Source: Ichthyophis bannanicus
Lineage: Eukaryota; Chordata; Amphibia; Gymnophiona; Ichthyophiidae
Assembly (NCBI GenBank): GCA_033557465.1
Contig: CM066033.1
Location: forward strand, 18,477,080-18,541,079
Direction: 5' to 3'
DNA: 64,000 bases
The notes beneath the pieces were generated by a model. That model was not told the DNA's origin. It worked only from the letters and a program-made list of their open reading frames with translations, and ran no database searches. Shown one piece after another: positions 42,415 through 51,186 of the stretch. Position numbers and translations under genes: made by a program. Positions within the stretch are counted from its first letter, which is position 1. The number at the start of each line of letters is the position of its first letter.

Positions 42415-42869
42415 CTGTGGGCAAAGTGGACCAGCCGGCCACCCGTGCTTAGAGGAGCCAGCGGGGGAGGAGAGGCTATGCTGAACGAGTCAAAAACCCC
42501 CACCCTGCGAAGCAGGGGCCGGTGTAGGGGGCTTGGGGGCTCTCTGCCTACGGGACCCATTGCCCTGTCCCTTAGCCTGCTGACCCTGTTGGGGAGCTGT
42601 GGAGGCTTGATACTGGGGGTGTTGATGTTTGTAGGCAGACACCTTCCTCGGGTAAAAGGGCTTTTTCCCCGAGCCCTTCTTCTTCTGTGAAGGGGCAGAG
42701 GTCTTTCTGGAGAGACGAGTCCGGGTGAGGGTCTCGGTCTCGATCTGAGCAGCCTTTTCGTCCATGGGTTTACCAAAGAGGTTGTCACCTCTACAAGGGA
42801 CATCGACCAATTTGTCCTGTACCCATGGCTCGAGGTCCGAGGACTGGAGCCAAGCCTGCCAGCGGGCAC
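40578..42869 (-). CDS. DIRS-C RT-RNase H-methyltransferase-like polyprotein (763 codons, intact)
   Basis: RT: RYFLVQKKTGGLRPILDLRD, CSLDLKDAYTHILIHP (catalytic Asp), LPFGLSSAPRVFTKCL, FVFPYLDDWLIRAP (catalytic YLDD). RNase H: ALVLTSDASLLGWGAHCQG, FLELRAIRLALRTFSH, VQTDNQVAMFYVNKQGG. C-terminal segment: GLPTMDLFASPLNRQLPRFC to LILVAPRWPRQPWF, the methyltransferase-like region of DIRS. It copies the RNA genome to DNA. The first Met at 42869 overlaps GAG; the functional start may be lower. It ends AAA GGG TAG, where the recombinase continues in -1. Confidence 0.92.
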   Translation of the reverse strand: MPAGRLGSSPRTSSHGYRTNWSMSLVEVTTSLVNPWTKRLLRSRPRPSPGLVSPERPLPLHRRRRARGKSPFTRGRCLPTNINTPSIKPPQLPNRVSRLRDRAMGPVGREPPSPLHRPLLRRVGVFDSFSIASPPPLAPLSTGGRLVHFAHRWSAVTSDAWVLQVVKQGYRLHFHQVPPSYFPGEPPRPPLHRDLLLQELAGLLRDQAVEPVPHHLRGQGFYSRYFLVQKKTGGLRPILDLRDLNKFLLREKFKMLTLGILLPYLQQGDWLCSLDLKDAYTHILIHPDHRQYLRFVVGGHHYQYRVLPFGLSSAPRVFTKCLAVVAAHLRLQGLFVFPYLDDWLIRAPSSIEVTHATHRTVALLQHLGFVINFAKSTLLPSQNLEFIGARLDTLQARAFLPLDRATRLMALASQFHSQSQVPTRRFLRLLGHMASTVHVTPNARLHMRPAQWSLRTQWHQATGSLADSVQVSDRLVSSLEWWLHLPNLLLGGAFQPPPPALVLTSDASLLGWGAHCQGSCTQGLWTPWESAQQINFLELRAIRLALRTFSHLTSHQSVLVQTDNQVAMFYVNKQGGTGSLPLCQEAQRLCSWAVDHGILLKAVYLPGQENHLADKLSRILQPHEWRLDPLVVQRLFLRWGLPTMDLFASPLNRQLPRFCSRHPHPLRVAADAFLIPWSQGLLYAFPPTPLVSRTLFKVLRDGASLILVAPRWPRQPWFPLLLQLAADTPLPLGFQPDLLTQDQGTLLHPNLRALHLMAWLLKG

Positions 42870-44427
42870 CGATGCCGGCTGCGGCTACTCGAGCCGACGC
42901 CTCGAAGCCATCGTAGGCTGCTCGAGACATGAACTTCGAGCACTCTCGAATACCCGAGGCCAATGCCTGGAACCTCTACAAAGGTTCCTCGGAGAGACCA
43001 GCAGAGACCCCGGCAATTTCCTTCGCCAGGTCTCGGAGGTACATGCCCATATAGAGCTGGTACGTCTGGACTCGGCAAGCAAGCATAGAGCCCTGGAAGC
43101 ACTTTCTACCGAGGGCATCCAGGTTCCGAGCCTCCCTGCCGGGGGGCACCGAGGAGTGCATCTTCTGACTCTTAAGTCGATGCATGGCCGACTCCACCAC
43201 CATGGAATGGTGTGGTAGCTGTGCCTTCTGGAACCCGGGGCTCTTGCGGACTCGATAGATGGAATCGACCCACTTGCTTAGGACCGGCGCCGACGCCGGG
43301 CTCTCCCACATGCGGAAGAGAAGCCGTTCCAGCATCGGAGGAACTGGTACAGTAAAGGCCTCCTTGGGAGGAGAGTCATACTGGAGGGCCTCGAGCTCTT
43401 CGGCTCGAGGCTCCTCCTCGGGGTCCGCGGGGAAGGCCAAAGCCTTGGCCATATCCCGCACGAAGTCCGAGAACCGGGTGTCCTCCGGGGGGGACCGTCT
43501 CCGAGGTTCAGACTCGGGCGAGTCCGAGGGGACGCACCGGGTATGGAAGGAACCGGGCGACTCATCCTCCTCCGTGTCCCAGCCGGACTCCGCGGAGGAG
43601 GAATCGAGGGGCTCCGAGCGTGCAGGCGCCGGCGCCCTCCGCCCCGACGCCGAGGGAGTCGGCATCGACGACCTCGGTCCCGAACGGGAGGCCGAGGGGG
43701 ACCGTGACCGAGGGTCGACTCGAGCCCGCATGGACTCGAGGACCGGCTCGGTCTCCGGGGTCGACTTGGACGTCAAGGTCCCGGCGGTCGGGGCAGATGC
43801 ACCAGCGAGGCTGGTCATCAGTGCCCGCTGCTGATCCAAGAAGGCAGCCAGGCTGCACTCCAAGGCCGTCATCCGGAGACTAAGCTCCGGGGACTCAGCA
43901 GCCACCGACCCAGGCCCCGACGGCGTCGGGCCCGGCATCGGCTCCTTCGGAGGGGAGTCCAGAAGGACAACAGTACTTACGTGTCCAGGGGTCTCCGCAG
44001 CGAGGCGAGGATGTTTCGAAGGCCTCTCCGACTCCGGGGAACCGGGGCGGCTACCGGGGCTATGCGACCTGGCCCTCGAGGAGCCAAGAGCGTCCACCGA
44101 CGCCGCCCTCGCGGTTTTCTTCTTCCGGCGATGCTCCCGGGAAGGAGACCCCCTCTCAGAGGAGCTACGACGGTGCTCCGGGCCAGAGTCCCGAGGCGTC
44201 AAGGTCTCTGACGAGGTCCGAGCCCGGCCGGACGCGGAATCAGAGAAGAATTTTTCTTTCTGCGACTGCCGACTCCTCAAGGCCTTAGAGGACATTTTGC
44301 CACACGGACCACAGTTCAGCGGGTCATGATCGGGTCCGAGGCAACGGAGGCAGCAGCAGTCGTGGGTATCGGTAAGGGACATAAGCCTCTTACACCGATC
44401 ACATTTTTTAAACCCGCTGGCAGCCAT
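42490..44427 (-). pseudogene. DIRS-C GAG-like protein with one in-frame TAG
   Basis: Frame 44427-42979 (483 codons), TAG at 42976-42978, then the same frame to 42490. N-terminus is Cys/His-rich (CDRCKRLMSLTDTHDCCCLR then CLGPDHDPLNCGPC), likely zinc-binding. The middle is a Ser/Arg/Pro-rich disordered region. QLPHHSMVVESAMHR and the following block form the conserved GAG core. The tail is basic (RKTSAPSQKKKGSGKKPF) and Gln/Gly-rich. It would coat the RNA. A single substitution explains the stop; readthrough cannot be excluded. Confidence 0.85.
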
Positions 44428-44677
44428 CGGGGGAAAAAGGGCCCCGGCCAGGTCAAAGGACCGGGCTGCCAGAGAAAAAAGGGAAAAAAGTGGCGGGAAC
44501 GCCAGTCACTAAGGACAAAAACCGAAAAACAGAGTAAGGACTCGATACTGAAGTACCGAGTCCGGACGGGAAAGGAATCGGCGTCGAACCGAAGAAAAAC
44601 AAAGGAAATAACGAAAATAATCAACTTTTCCAGCGGTGAACACAGAGTACATCTGCAGGGCTCCGCGGAAAAAAGAA

Positions 44678-44816
44678 GACTGAGCAAGATTGCACCCTTG
44701 GGCGGGAAGGGAACCGCGCATGCGCGCTGCAATTCCCAAAGGCTTTCTTTGAAAGCTGGGGAAATTGCTCCGCGAGGGCTCCGTCGGCGCCGAAGTCACC
44801 CATAAGTGAGGACTGA
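44678..44816. repeat. DIRS-C right inverted terminal repeat
   Basis: Inverted partner of 39082-39219. The outer end GGTCCTGGAGAAA is found again, inverted, in the ICR. Confidence 0.93.
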
Positions 44817-44839
44817 CTTCCTGCTTGGTCCTGGAGAAA

Positions 44840-45180
44840 CACCTTTTAGAAGTTTCACCTCACTTGAGCCTGAACTGTGAGGTTCAAGATAATTACTTTA
44901 AGCTTTGTGCTAACGACTGAGGGACACCTGTTTTCCTGTATTTAAAAAGTGTACTTTGTTATAAAAGTTTATATTTCATTTTCAGTACAGTTCCTGAGAA
45001 AATAGATATAAAACAGATATATGTTACAGCATTGTGAGATATTAAGTTGGTAGTACATACACTTGCACTTATGACACTTGTGGTAATAGTACATTACGCA
45101 GAAGTCCAGTACACACACCGCAAACCAGATGAGTAAAATATTAATAAGTTTGATGAAATTTTAGACAGAGGCTGATAGAA
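44840..45180 (+). other. LTR-element internal segment between DIRS-C and DIRS-D
   Basis: 341 bases of AT-rich DNA with no ORF. Belongs to the LTR element by position. Confidence 0.6.
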
Positions 45181-45224
45181 AAGAGTAAATTAGACTTACC
45201 TGCTAATTGTTGTTCCTTAAGGAA

Positions 45225-45347
45225 CTCTAGTCCAGTCCCGGAAAGATAGAGTTGTCAACCTCCACCAGCAGCTTTGGAGACTGAAAGATGTCATCGTCGT
45301 GATGTCACTGGTACAAATAGGCTCGCCCCGCCCCCTTTCACCAGTAC
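45225..45347. repeat. DIRS-D left inverted terminal repeat
   Basis: Reverse complement of 51051-51173 over about 123 bp, almost perfect (GATGTCATCGTCGTGATGTC against GACATCACGACGATGACATC). Confidence 0.92.
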
Positions 45348-45605
45348 CTATTGACAAAGCAGACTCAGCAGAGCAACAAATAAGTAGCTACTTCAAAAAC
45401 ATATACCAAACAATTATGTAAATATGTACAGATAGAGATATTTCTCTAAGAAAAAAATAGAGCCAGGGCGCGCCCTAAAACGGACGTGGAACGGAAGGGC
45501 GGTAGCCCGGTTCCTCTGCGCCCCAGCCGCCTGCCGCCAACACCACAGAGATCCCCTCTGAGAGCAAAAAGCATTTTGGTTGTTTTCTTATTCTATACTT
45601 CAACA

Positions 45606-45632
45606 TTTATTTATTTATTTATTTATTTATTT
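45606..45632. repeat. (TTTA)n microsatellite in DIRS-D left arm
   Basis: TTTA array between the left terminal repeat and the ICR, in the position seen in DIRS-A (3543-3572). Confidence 0.85.
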
Positions 45633-45719
45633 TTTCCATACGGGTACAGCAGCTGTCAATCTCATCTCTCCCCCGCCTGTGGACACTTCAGGCTGGCGAA
45701 TCCCCACTGAACGGGAGGG

Positions 45720-45822
45720 ATCCGGGACTGGACTAGAGTTCCTTAAGGAACAACAATTAGCAGGTAAGTCTAATTTACTCTTCCTTAGCGTCCCTCTAGT
45801 CCAGTCCCGGAAAGATAGAGGA
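45720..45822. repeat. DIRS-D internal complementary region
   Basis: Reverse complement of the left outer end (CTTAAGGAACAACAATTAGC onward) joined to that of the right outer end (TTCCTTAGCGTCCCTCTAGT). The junction sequence includes AAGAGT, also present at the left boundary. Confidence 0.92.
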
Positions 45823-45841
45823 TGTAACAAAGCAGTAAATC

Positions 45842-46822
45842 TCAACGGGAGGGGCCTGAGAGCCCAGCCTGACGGACAGCGGAACCAAAACAACTATCTC
45901 CTCGCGCCTGCACATCCAAGCGATAATGCCGAGCAAAGGAATGCAACGAGGACCAGGTCGCCGCCCTACAAATATCGGCCGCCGGCACTAGGCTGACTTC
46001 CGCCCACGAGGCTGCCTGCGCTCTCGTGGAATGCGCCCGCAACCCTACCGGCACCGCTCTGCCTCTCAAAATGTAGGCCGAAGAAATCGCCTCCTTCAGC
46101 CACCGAGAAATGGAAGACTTTGCCGCCGCTTCTCCCTTTCGTGGGCCTCCGAACGCGACAAAAAGCCTGTCCGACTTCCGAAACGACGCTGTATGACCAA
46201 GATACCTCTTGAGCACTCTCCGCACATCCAACCGGTGCCAACGGCCTCCTGCCTGAGCTCCCCGCTCCCCCGAAAACACCGGGAGCGACACCACTTGATT
46301 AACATGAAAAGCGGACACCACCTTTGGCAAAAAGGCGGGTACTGTACGCAAGACCACCTTGTCCGCAGAGAAAATCAAAAAAGGCTCCCGGCAAGAGAGC
46401 GCTTGCAGCTCGGAAGTCCTCCTGGCGGAACATATCGCCACGAGAAACACAGTCTTGAGCGTTAAATCCTTGAGCGAAGCCCGTCCTAATGGCTCGAAGG
46501 GTTCCCCAACCAAGGCGTTCAGGACCAAATTAAGATCCCACGGAGGAAGAACAGTCCGCCTCGGCGGTCTGAGCAACAACACCGCCCGCAAGAACCGACG
46601 AATATCGCCATGCGCTGCGATTACCTGCCCTTGAATCCTTCCACGAAAACAGGAGAGAGCCGCCAACTGCAACCGCAAGGAGCTGGCTGAGAGACCCTTA
46701 TCCAATCCAGCCTGCAAAAAGGAAAGAACATTGGACACCGAAGCTCGTAAGGGATTGAGAGAGAGATCGGAACACCAGTTCTCAAAGACACGCCAAACTC
46801 GGATATAAGCCAGGGAAGTCAA
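45842..46822 (-). CDS. DIRS-D tyrosine recombinase (326 codons)
   Basis: Reads from MTSLAYIRVWRVFENWC. A SAM-like N-terminal helical domain (about residues 1-100) is followed by ICSARRTSELQALSC (catalytic Arg), RAHSTRAQAASWAEV (HxxR) and SLHSFARHYRLDVQ with the expected catalytic Tyr. The domain is complete at the C-terminus. The first residues, found in the -1 frame of RT in relatives, are separated here by a frame break between 46849 and 46822. Close in sequence to the DIRS-A recombinase. Confidence 0.87.
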   Translation of the reverse strand: MTSLAYIRVWRVFENWCSDLSLNPLRASVSNVLSFLQAGLDKGLSASSLRLQLAALSCFRGRIQGQVIAAHGDIRRFLRAVLLLRPPRRTVLPPWDLNLVLNALVGEPFEPLGRASLKDLTLKTVFLVAICSARRTSELQALSCREPFLIFSADKVVLRTVPAFLPKVVSAFHVNQVVSLPVFSGERGAQAGGRWHRLDVRRVLKRYLGHTASFRKSDRLFVAFGGPRKGEAAAKSSISRWLKEAISSAYILRGRAVPVGLRAHSTRAQAASWAEVSLVPAADICRAATWSSLHSFARHYRLDVQARGDSCFGSAVRQAGLSGPSR

Positions 46823-46848
46823 CCTCCGACTCGACCGCAGGAGAGTGT

Positions 46849-48928
46849 CTATAACCGCCGCCGCTCAAGAGCCAAGCCGTAAGCGAGAACTGACCCACCT
46901 GAGGCATGCGCAAGGGACCCTGAAGCAACAGGTCCTCCCGAAGAGGTAACCTCCACGGAACGTCGGCCAACAGATGAACCAAATCCGCATACCACGGTCT
47001 CCTCGGCCAATCGGGCGCTATCAGGACCACCTGGCCCTTGTGTCGCTCGATGCGCTGAACCACCTTGCCAATCAGCGCCCAGGGGGGGAATACATACAGT
47101 AGGCCCCCCACCGGCCACGGCTGCGCCAAGGCATCCAGGCCGCCGCCATCCACTCTTTCCGCCTGCTGAAGAATCTCTCCACCTTTGCCGACCGCAAGGT
47201 TGCCATGAGAACCATCACCGGAAGCCCCCAACGGCGCACAATCATCGCGAAAACGTCCGGGTGCAGAGCCCACTCCCCCGGATCCACGCGGCACCGACTC
47301 AGATAATCCGCCTCGACGTTGGCGACGCCGGCAACATGCTGAGCCGACAGGGCCAGTAAATTCCTTACCGCCCAAGCCAGCAGCACACTCGCCTCTTCCT
47401 CTAGGGCCGCACTGCCCGTGCCTCCCTGCCGATTTATATACGCCACCGTGGTCGCATTGTCCGACAGCACGCACACCGCCGCCTGCTGCAGTTTCTGCTG
47501 AAAAGCCAGAAGAGCCTGAAACACTGTGCGCATTTCCAGACGGTTTATGGACCATAGTCGTTCCTCCTTTGACCACGTTCCTTGCGCAAACGAGCCTTCG
47601 AGATGCGCCCCCCATCCCGCGAGACTCGCATCCGTCGTGAGCAACTGCCAGCACGGAGGCTCCAGGGGGACGCCCTGCGTCAGGCTGTCGGGATGCAACC
47701 ACCAAAGTAGGCTGCCCTTCACCGCCGCCGGACAGGGCAGAGACTGCGACAACGCATCTCTCTGATGAGACCAGCGCCTGAGGAGAGCACTCTGCAACGG
47801 CCGCATGTGAGCTCTGGCCCACAACACTAAGTCTATTGTAGCCGCCATGGTCCCCAGTAACTGTAGGTACTGCCAAGCCGTCGGCGCTCGAAGCCCCAGA
47901 AACCACCGCACCAGGTCGCGCAAGGCCTGCGCCCTTGAGCTGGGAAGAAAGACCCGTCCTCGTCGAGTCTCGAAGCGCGCCCCCAGGTAATCCAGGCACT
48001 GCGAGGGGGACAGCTGACTCTTTGCCTAGTTCACTACCCAACCGAGGCTCTCCAAGAAGTCCACCACTCGAGTGGTAGCCACCACGCTTTCCTCCCTGGA
48101 CTTTGCCCGAATCAACCAGTCGTCCAGGTACGGGTGCACCAGGATCCCTTCTCTGCGCAGCGCGGCCGCCACAACCACCATAATCTTTGTGAATGTCCGA
48201 GGAGCCGTCGCCAGACCAAAAGGCAACGCCCGGAACTGAAAGTGTCCCATCGGTACAGCAAAGCGCAGAAAACGTTGATGCTCCCTCCGCACGGGAAAGT
48301 GAAGATACGCCTCCGTCAGATCCAAGGACGTAAGAAATTCGCCCTCGCGAACGGCCGCAATGACGGAGCGCAAGGTCTCCATGCGGAAGTGGGACACTCG
48401 GAGACAACGATCCACCCTCTTGAGATCGAGAATTGGCCGAAACGTGTCTCCCTTTTTGGGGACCACGAAATAAATGGAGTATCGTCCTGCACCGCACTGG
48501 TCGATCGGAACGGGTACAACTGCCCCGAGCCATTGGAGACGGCTCAAGGTGTCCGCGACCGCCCGGCGCTTCCGCGGCGCCATGCAGGGGGAACGAACAA
48601 AGGAATCTCGCACTGGACGCTGAAACTCCAGAGCATAGCCGTCCCGAATGACTTCTAAGACCCACCGGTCTGACGTAATCTGGACCCAGGCAGGGTAGAA
48701 CTCCCGCAACCTGCCTCCCACGGGCACCTCCACTACCTGGGCCCGCCGCATCTCATTGTGATTTCTTGTGCGCACCGGAAGACTGGTAGGGACCAAAACC
48801 CCTGCCTGCCCCCCGAAACCCTCGAAAGGACTGACTCCGCGCTGGAAACCTGCTCCGCTGTGATTGTTGAAAGCGAGAAGTGCGAAACTTGCGAAAGTCC
48901 CTCGAGAGGCCTCTAGATGCCGATCCAC
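46849..48928 (-). pseudogene. DIRS-D RT-RNase H-methyltransferase-like polyprotein
   Basis: RT 48928-48029: IYFVVPKKGDTFRPILDLKR, TSLDLTEAYLHFPV, LPFGLATAPRTFTKIM, HPYLDDWLIRAKS (catalytic YLDD intact). A TAG at 48026-48028 interrupts just after LGWVVN. RNase H resumes in frame at 47923 with LLTTDASLAGWGAHLEG and VLSDNATTVAYINRQGG. A frameshift near 47080 moves the last part (VVLIAPDWPRRPWYADLVHL) into another frame. Two simple lesions only. The -1 frame over RT is open for 627 codons (48665-46782 includes both). Confidence 0.88.
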
Positions 48929-50250
48929 CTCGAGTCTGTTTCGGTCTATCCTCAGGGAGACGCCCCCCCTTTGGACTCCCCGAGGTCCTTAACCAACTTC
49001 TCAAGATCCTCTCCAAAGAGGAGCTTGCCCCGGAAGGGAAGCTTACTGAGCCGAGCCTTGGACGAACCATCCGCCGACCAGTTTCGGAGCCACAAAGAAC
49101 GGCGAGCCGCGACTACAGAAGCCATACATTTAGCTAGGCCACGAATTAGATCATAATGAACATCGGACAGGTATGCAGTGCCAGACTCCAGCCGAGACGT
49201 ATCTGCCATCTGGTCGTCTGAGAGGGAGCCCTGAAGACGTTGAGACCAGCGTAAACAGCCTCTCGCCACCCACGCCCCCGCTATGGAGGCCTGCAGGGAA
49301 AGGGCACTCATGTCGAACACCTGCTTCAGCAAGGTATCCAACCTCCTATCCTGGCCATCCTTCAATGCCGCCGCTCCTTCCACCGGAATGGTGGTCTTCT
49401 TCGTGACAGCAGCCACCGCGGCATCAACCTTTGGAGACCGAAATATCAACTTATCCTGTTCCGAGAGCGGGTACAAGCGGTCCAAAGCCCTGGTTCCTCG
49501 CAACGCCGACTCCGGCGCGTCCCATTCCTCCTGAATCATATTCCGAAAGACTCTATGGATAGGGAACACACGCTGCGAGGTGCGCACAGCCTGCAACAGC
49601 GGATCCTCCAACGCCTCTTCTGAGGGTGCGGACCCCACAGGCATATTTAAAACTTTGAGTGTCTCGGAAATTAAGGCAGGGAGCTCCTCTCGCCGAAAAA
49701 CACGGACCACCCTGCTCTGTTGCTCCTCCTCCAACAATTCACCATCTTCCAAGTCATCATCCGAGACCTCATCATCAAGGTCCGGCATCCCCCGGTCCTC
49801 ATCTAGAAGGGCAGGCGACTGCGGTTCCAAATCCTCCCGTCGCCTTTTGGGTAGCGTCCTCTCCCCTTCCTGAAGACTGGCAGCTCGACTCCTTTTCCTG
49901 CTAGAAGGACTGGGAGACTGAACCCCCCCGTCCGTCTGCAGCAATGCAAACGCCTTCTGCATCAAGGAGAGGAATTCGGAAGGGAGACCTGGAATCCCAG
50001 ACCCCTGGGATCCTTCTGGCACCAAGGGAACACTGGAAGCGGAGGATGGACCCGCTACCGGTTCCGAAGCAGGCAAGTAAGGAGGGTCAGAACCCCTGCC
50101 AGCCTGAGACGCGGTCTCGTAGTCCTGAGAACCTTCCCCCAAGGACTTCTCCATGCCCATGGTCTCTAAAAAGCATGTTTTACAAACGCCAGTGTCCAGA
50201 AGCTCCCCACGCCGCACCCCACAGACCAAGCAGCGTGGTTTGGCAGGCAT
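48753..50250 (-). pseudogene. DIRS-D GAG-like protein
   Basis: Start chosen at the Met of MPAKPRCLVCGVRRGELLD (50250), which begins a CxxC...CxxC motif (CLVC and CKTC) likely to bind zinc; the frame is open further to 50310. The core includes VFPIHRVFRNMIQEEWDAPE and WLRNWSADGSSKARLSKLPF. At about 48965 a C run on the plus strand (G run in the gene) causes a frameshift; the Arg/Gly/Phe-rich tail (SQSFRGFRGAGRGFG) continues in another frame to 48753. Confidence 0.83.
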
Positions 50251-51050
50251 GGTAAGTAACAGCGCTTCAATGCCAGTAAAAGAGCCTTGCACAGAGCCTT
50301 GCACAGCCACAAGACAAGCTCCAATTTAAAAGCTTTTTTTTTTTTTTTTTTACTTTTTGGCAGTGATCAATCAAGCAAGATGTAACTAGCTGCCCCCTAA
50401 CCACCTTTTTTCAAAACGAAGCTTTTAAACCCTAAAAAAATGACTTTGAAAATGAAAAATTCAAAATGGCCGCCGACACTTTTTCGGCGCGAAAAATCAC
50501 GTGGCTAGGCCTCCCTGACTCCTAAGGAGCTGCCAAAACACCTCAACTAACCCCCAAATACCTCCCCCAGGTAAACCCCAAAGTCCAGAGTACTCACCAG
50601 ACCTCGGGAGAGAGAGAAGAAGGGCAGCGCTGAACCCCTCAGAAGCACAGCTTTCCAAGCAGCATCAGCTTCCGGAGAGACTCCAAATCCTGTGGCAATA
50701 ACCACTGCCTGCTGCTGGGAGTCTCTATAAATAAAGCATACTACCTGCTCCTAACCTAACCAAGTGGGATCGGGGGCAGGGAGGCAAAAGCAGGCACACT
50801 CCTGTGCTACTGCAATGCTTGTTTCAATGCTGAGGCAGGGAGGGGAGGGGGGAGGGGGGAGGGGGTTAGGGAGCAGAGAAAGGAGAAAACAGTCTCAGCA
50901 GATTTCTATAGCAGCAGCAGGCACCCAAAGAGCCAGAAAATCTAAATTTAAAAACAAAAGATGAACTAAAGAAAAAGATTAAGCTCTGCTTATGTGTCCC
51001 TCTGAGCCCAGTGCTGGGCTCAGAACCTCCAAGCTGCTTGGAGACTGAAA
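50251..51050 (-). other. DIRS-D 5' leader
   Basis: Upstream of GAG on the minus strand. T run at 50335-50351, GGAGGGG runs near 50840-50870, and a local hairpin CCTCCAAGCTGCTTGGAG at 51027. No ORF supported. Confidence 0.5.
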
Positions 51051-51173
51051 GTACTGGTGAAAGGGGGCGGAGCGAGCCTATTTGTACCAGTGACATCACG
51101 ACGATGACATCTTTCAGTCTCCAAAGCTGCTGGTGGAGGTTGACAACTCTATCTTTCCGGGACTGGACTAGAG
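51051..51173. repeat. DIRS-D right inverted terminal repeat
   Basis: Inverted partner of 45225-45347. The outer end GAGGGACGCTAAGGAA recurs, inverted, in the ICR. Confidence 0.92.
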
Positions 51174-51186
51174 GGACGCTAAGGAA

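Larger units (their letters stand above)
39032..44839 (-). mobile_element. DIRS-C, best-preserved DIRS element
   Basis: A 5.8-kb minus-strand element with matching terminal repeats (39082-39219 and 44678-44816), a clean ICR (39307-39405) and three long frames. RT-RNase H-methyltransferase-like is uninterrupted (763 codons), the recombinase frame is open for 957 codons, and GAG has one TAG. It lies inside the young LTR element, so its insertion is younger still. CpG-rich coding DNA also argues for recent arrival. Confidence 0.95.
45181..51186 (-). mobile_element. DIRS-D, full-length DIRS element
   Basis: A 6.0-kb minus-strand element. Terminal repeats 45225-45347 and 51051-51173, ICR 45720-45822, then recombinase, RT and GAG. 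Left-end motif TTACCTGCTAATTG marks the DIRS-A subfamily, but GAG, recombinase and termini differ clearly from DIRS-A. It has one stop in RT, a frameshift in the RNase H/methyltransferase region, and a homopolymer frameshift at the GAG end. The recombinase is intact. Confidence 0.93.

Noticed and set aside
43259..43834. 191-codon plus frame opposite DIRS-C GAG
   Set aside because: Antisense shadow in GC-rich coding DNA without any motif.
48134..48658. 174-codon plus frame opposite DIRS-D RT
   Set aside because: Shadow frame; the RT on the minus strand has clear motifs.
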